From the NCBI GenBank assembly GCA_002431975.1, contig DJFA01000027.1, positions 4,279-9,819 on the forward strand: 5,541 nt of DNA, written 5' to 3'. Below the pieces are notes generated by a model. It did not search any database and was not told the DNA's origin. It saw only the letters and a program-made list of their open reading frames with translations. Shown piece after piece: positions 4,977-5,541 of this stretch (position 1 is the stretch's first letter; each line of letters begins with the position of its first letter). The position numbers and the translations under genes are program-made. This DNA comes from Ruminococcus sp. UBA5884. Lineage in GTDB: Bacteria; Bacillota; Clostridia; Oscillospirales; Ruminococcaceae.

Positions 4977-5481
4977 CAGAACAAAAATAATAGTTATTGT
5001 CGGCATTGTTCTTATAGCATTATGTGCCGCAACCGCCGTAGTTCTCAATTATTCATCAAAACCAAAACCTGTAAACACAGCAATTCAGTCACAGGCAAAG
5101 CCTGACTGCGTTCACGATGAAACATATACCGAACCTGAACCGAAAACAGGAAAATATTATCTCAATGGTGATACAAACAATTATTATTTTGAGATACTTG
5201 ACGGACATCAGATACAGCTTGTAGGCGACCTTTATGAAATATTTTCAAAATGGAATCCTCAGAATGAAGACGCTGTAAAAGATGATGTTGCATCATGGAG
5301 CAGTCCCCGTGATTTTAAAGTCATTACACTGCATAAGGGAAATGACAAACCGCTGATAGCAGTTGACTGGGAATTTGATGAATCCGGCGAACTTATAAAA
5401 CTTGCCTCAGGCCCTGTTATGGAAGATGAAAATACTCTTACTTCATGGGGAATTGAAGGAGATTTTATATTTGTTGAATAA
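4960..5481 (+). CDS. Membrane-anchored extracytoplasmic protein of unknown family (173 aa)
   Basis: No family is recognised. A basic N-terminus (MKKVCNRTK) leads into one hydrophobic segment (about 10-30, IVIVGIVLIALCAATAVVL), then a Pro/Lys/Glu-rich linker (31-62), so the remainder should lie outside the membrane. The outer domain begins TGKYYLNGDTNNYYFEILDG and continues with acidic, beta-rich sequence to the end; Cys50 is in the linker. There is no lipobox. The opening resembles that of the mature upstream protein (SGTFYCMSNQYAFIDF), which may mean a similar small beta fold or distant relation. The ATG at 4960 lies inside the upstream gene with AGGTGG (4946-4951) eight bases before it, so the pair is probably coupled. 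Coding bias is closer to the rest of the window than that of its partner. Confidence 0.75.
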   Translation: MKKVCNRTKIIVIVGIVLIALCAATAVVLNYSSKPKPVNTAIQSQAKPDCVHDETYTEPEPKTGKYYLNGDTNNYYFEILDGHQIQLVGDLYEIFSKWNPQNEDAVKDDVASWSSPRDFKVITLHKGNDKPLIAVDWEFDESGELIKLASGPVMEDENTLTSWGIEGDFIFVE

Positions 5482-5486
5482 CATAT

Positions 5487-5521
5487 AAAAAAGGTCATTG
5501 AAAAAATTTTTTCAATGACCT
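5487..5521 (-). terminator. 30-bp perfect palindrome, terminator-like in the minus direction
   Basis: Positions 5492-5521 form a perfect palindrome with 15-base arms (AGGTCATTG then six A, and its mirror). In RNA it folds into a hairpin with an A/U-rich apex. A T-run follows only on the minus strand (complement of 5487-5492); on the plus strand the next bases are CAGTCTG. It may end a convergent gene beyond the window and also act, less efficiently, for the 173-residue gene, whose stop lies 10 bases before it. Confidence 0.65.
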
Positions 5522-5541
5522 CAGTCTGTTGAAAAAGCCCC

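Noticed and set aside
5259..5498. Minus-strand 79-residue frame.
   Set aside because: It is antisense to the 173-residue gene, whose signals (ribosome binding site, membrane anchor, overlap) are better.

Overview
The window looks like chromosomal DNA of a low-GC Firmicute of class Clostridia, most like the Ruminococcus / Oscillospiraceae type. The reasons are AT-rich intergenic DNA, strong GGAGG ribosome binding sites, near-consensus sigma-A promoters, a SpoIID-family protein and a small clostridial 2[4Fe-4S] ferredoxin. The genus is an inference from style and gene content, not from a database match.

Left part (1-2854, minus strand). A perfect-consensus promoter (2826-2854) drives a gene starting with TTG for a 733-residue YceG-like protein, followed by the 5' third of telA (toxic-anion resistance family), which runs off the left edge. 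This yceG-telA pair is the known partnership of the Ter/TelA-type stress modules. The space between the two genes is filled from the yceG stop codon to just before the telA ribosome binding site by a 22-bp tandem repeat array (420-584) of quasi-palindromes GGTT-NNN-AACC. Its RNA could fold into several competing hairpins. YceG itself shows three copies of a Rossmann-like beta-alpha-beta segment.

Middle (2855-4300). A strong plus-oriented terminator hairpin separates the yceG promoter from a plus-strand spoIID-like gene. A 112-bp element with imperfect terminal inverted repeats, flanked by an exact 9-bp direct repeat (TTAATATAA), lies in the spoIID leader, just downstream of a possible TATAAT box. 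It reads as a MITE-like insertion. The spoIID gene converges on a 56-residue ferredoxin gene across a shared bidirectional terminator that contains the spoIID stop codon.

Right part (4300-5541, plus strand). After an AT-rich spacer with a near-consensus promoter come two overlapping small genes of unrecognised family. The first encodes a secreted 131-residue protein and the second a 173-residue protein with one N-terminal membrane anchor; they look like a two-gene export operon. A 30-bp perfect palindrome closes the window, with a U-tract only in the minus direction.

The most unusual signals are the array between yceG and telA, the insertion element in the spoIID leader, the triplicated architecture of YceG, and the unknown secreted/anchored pair.
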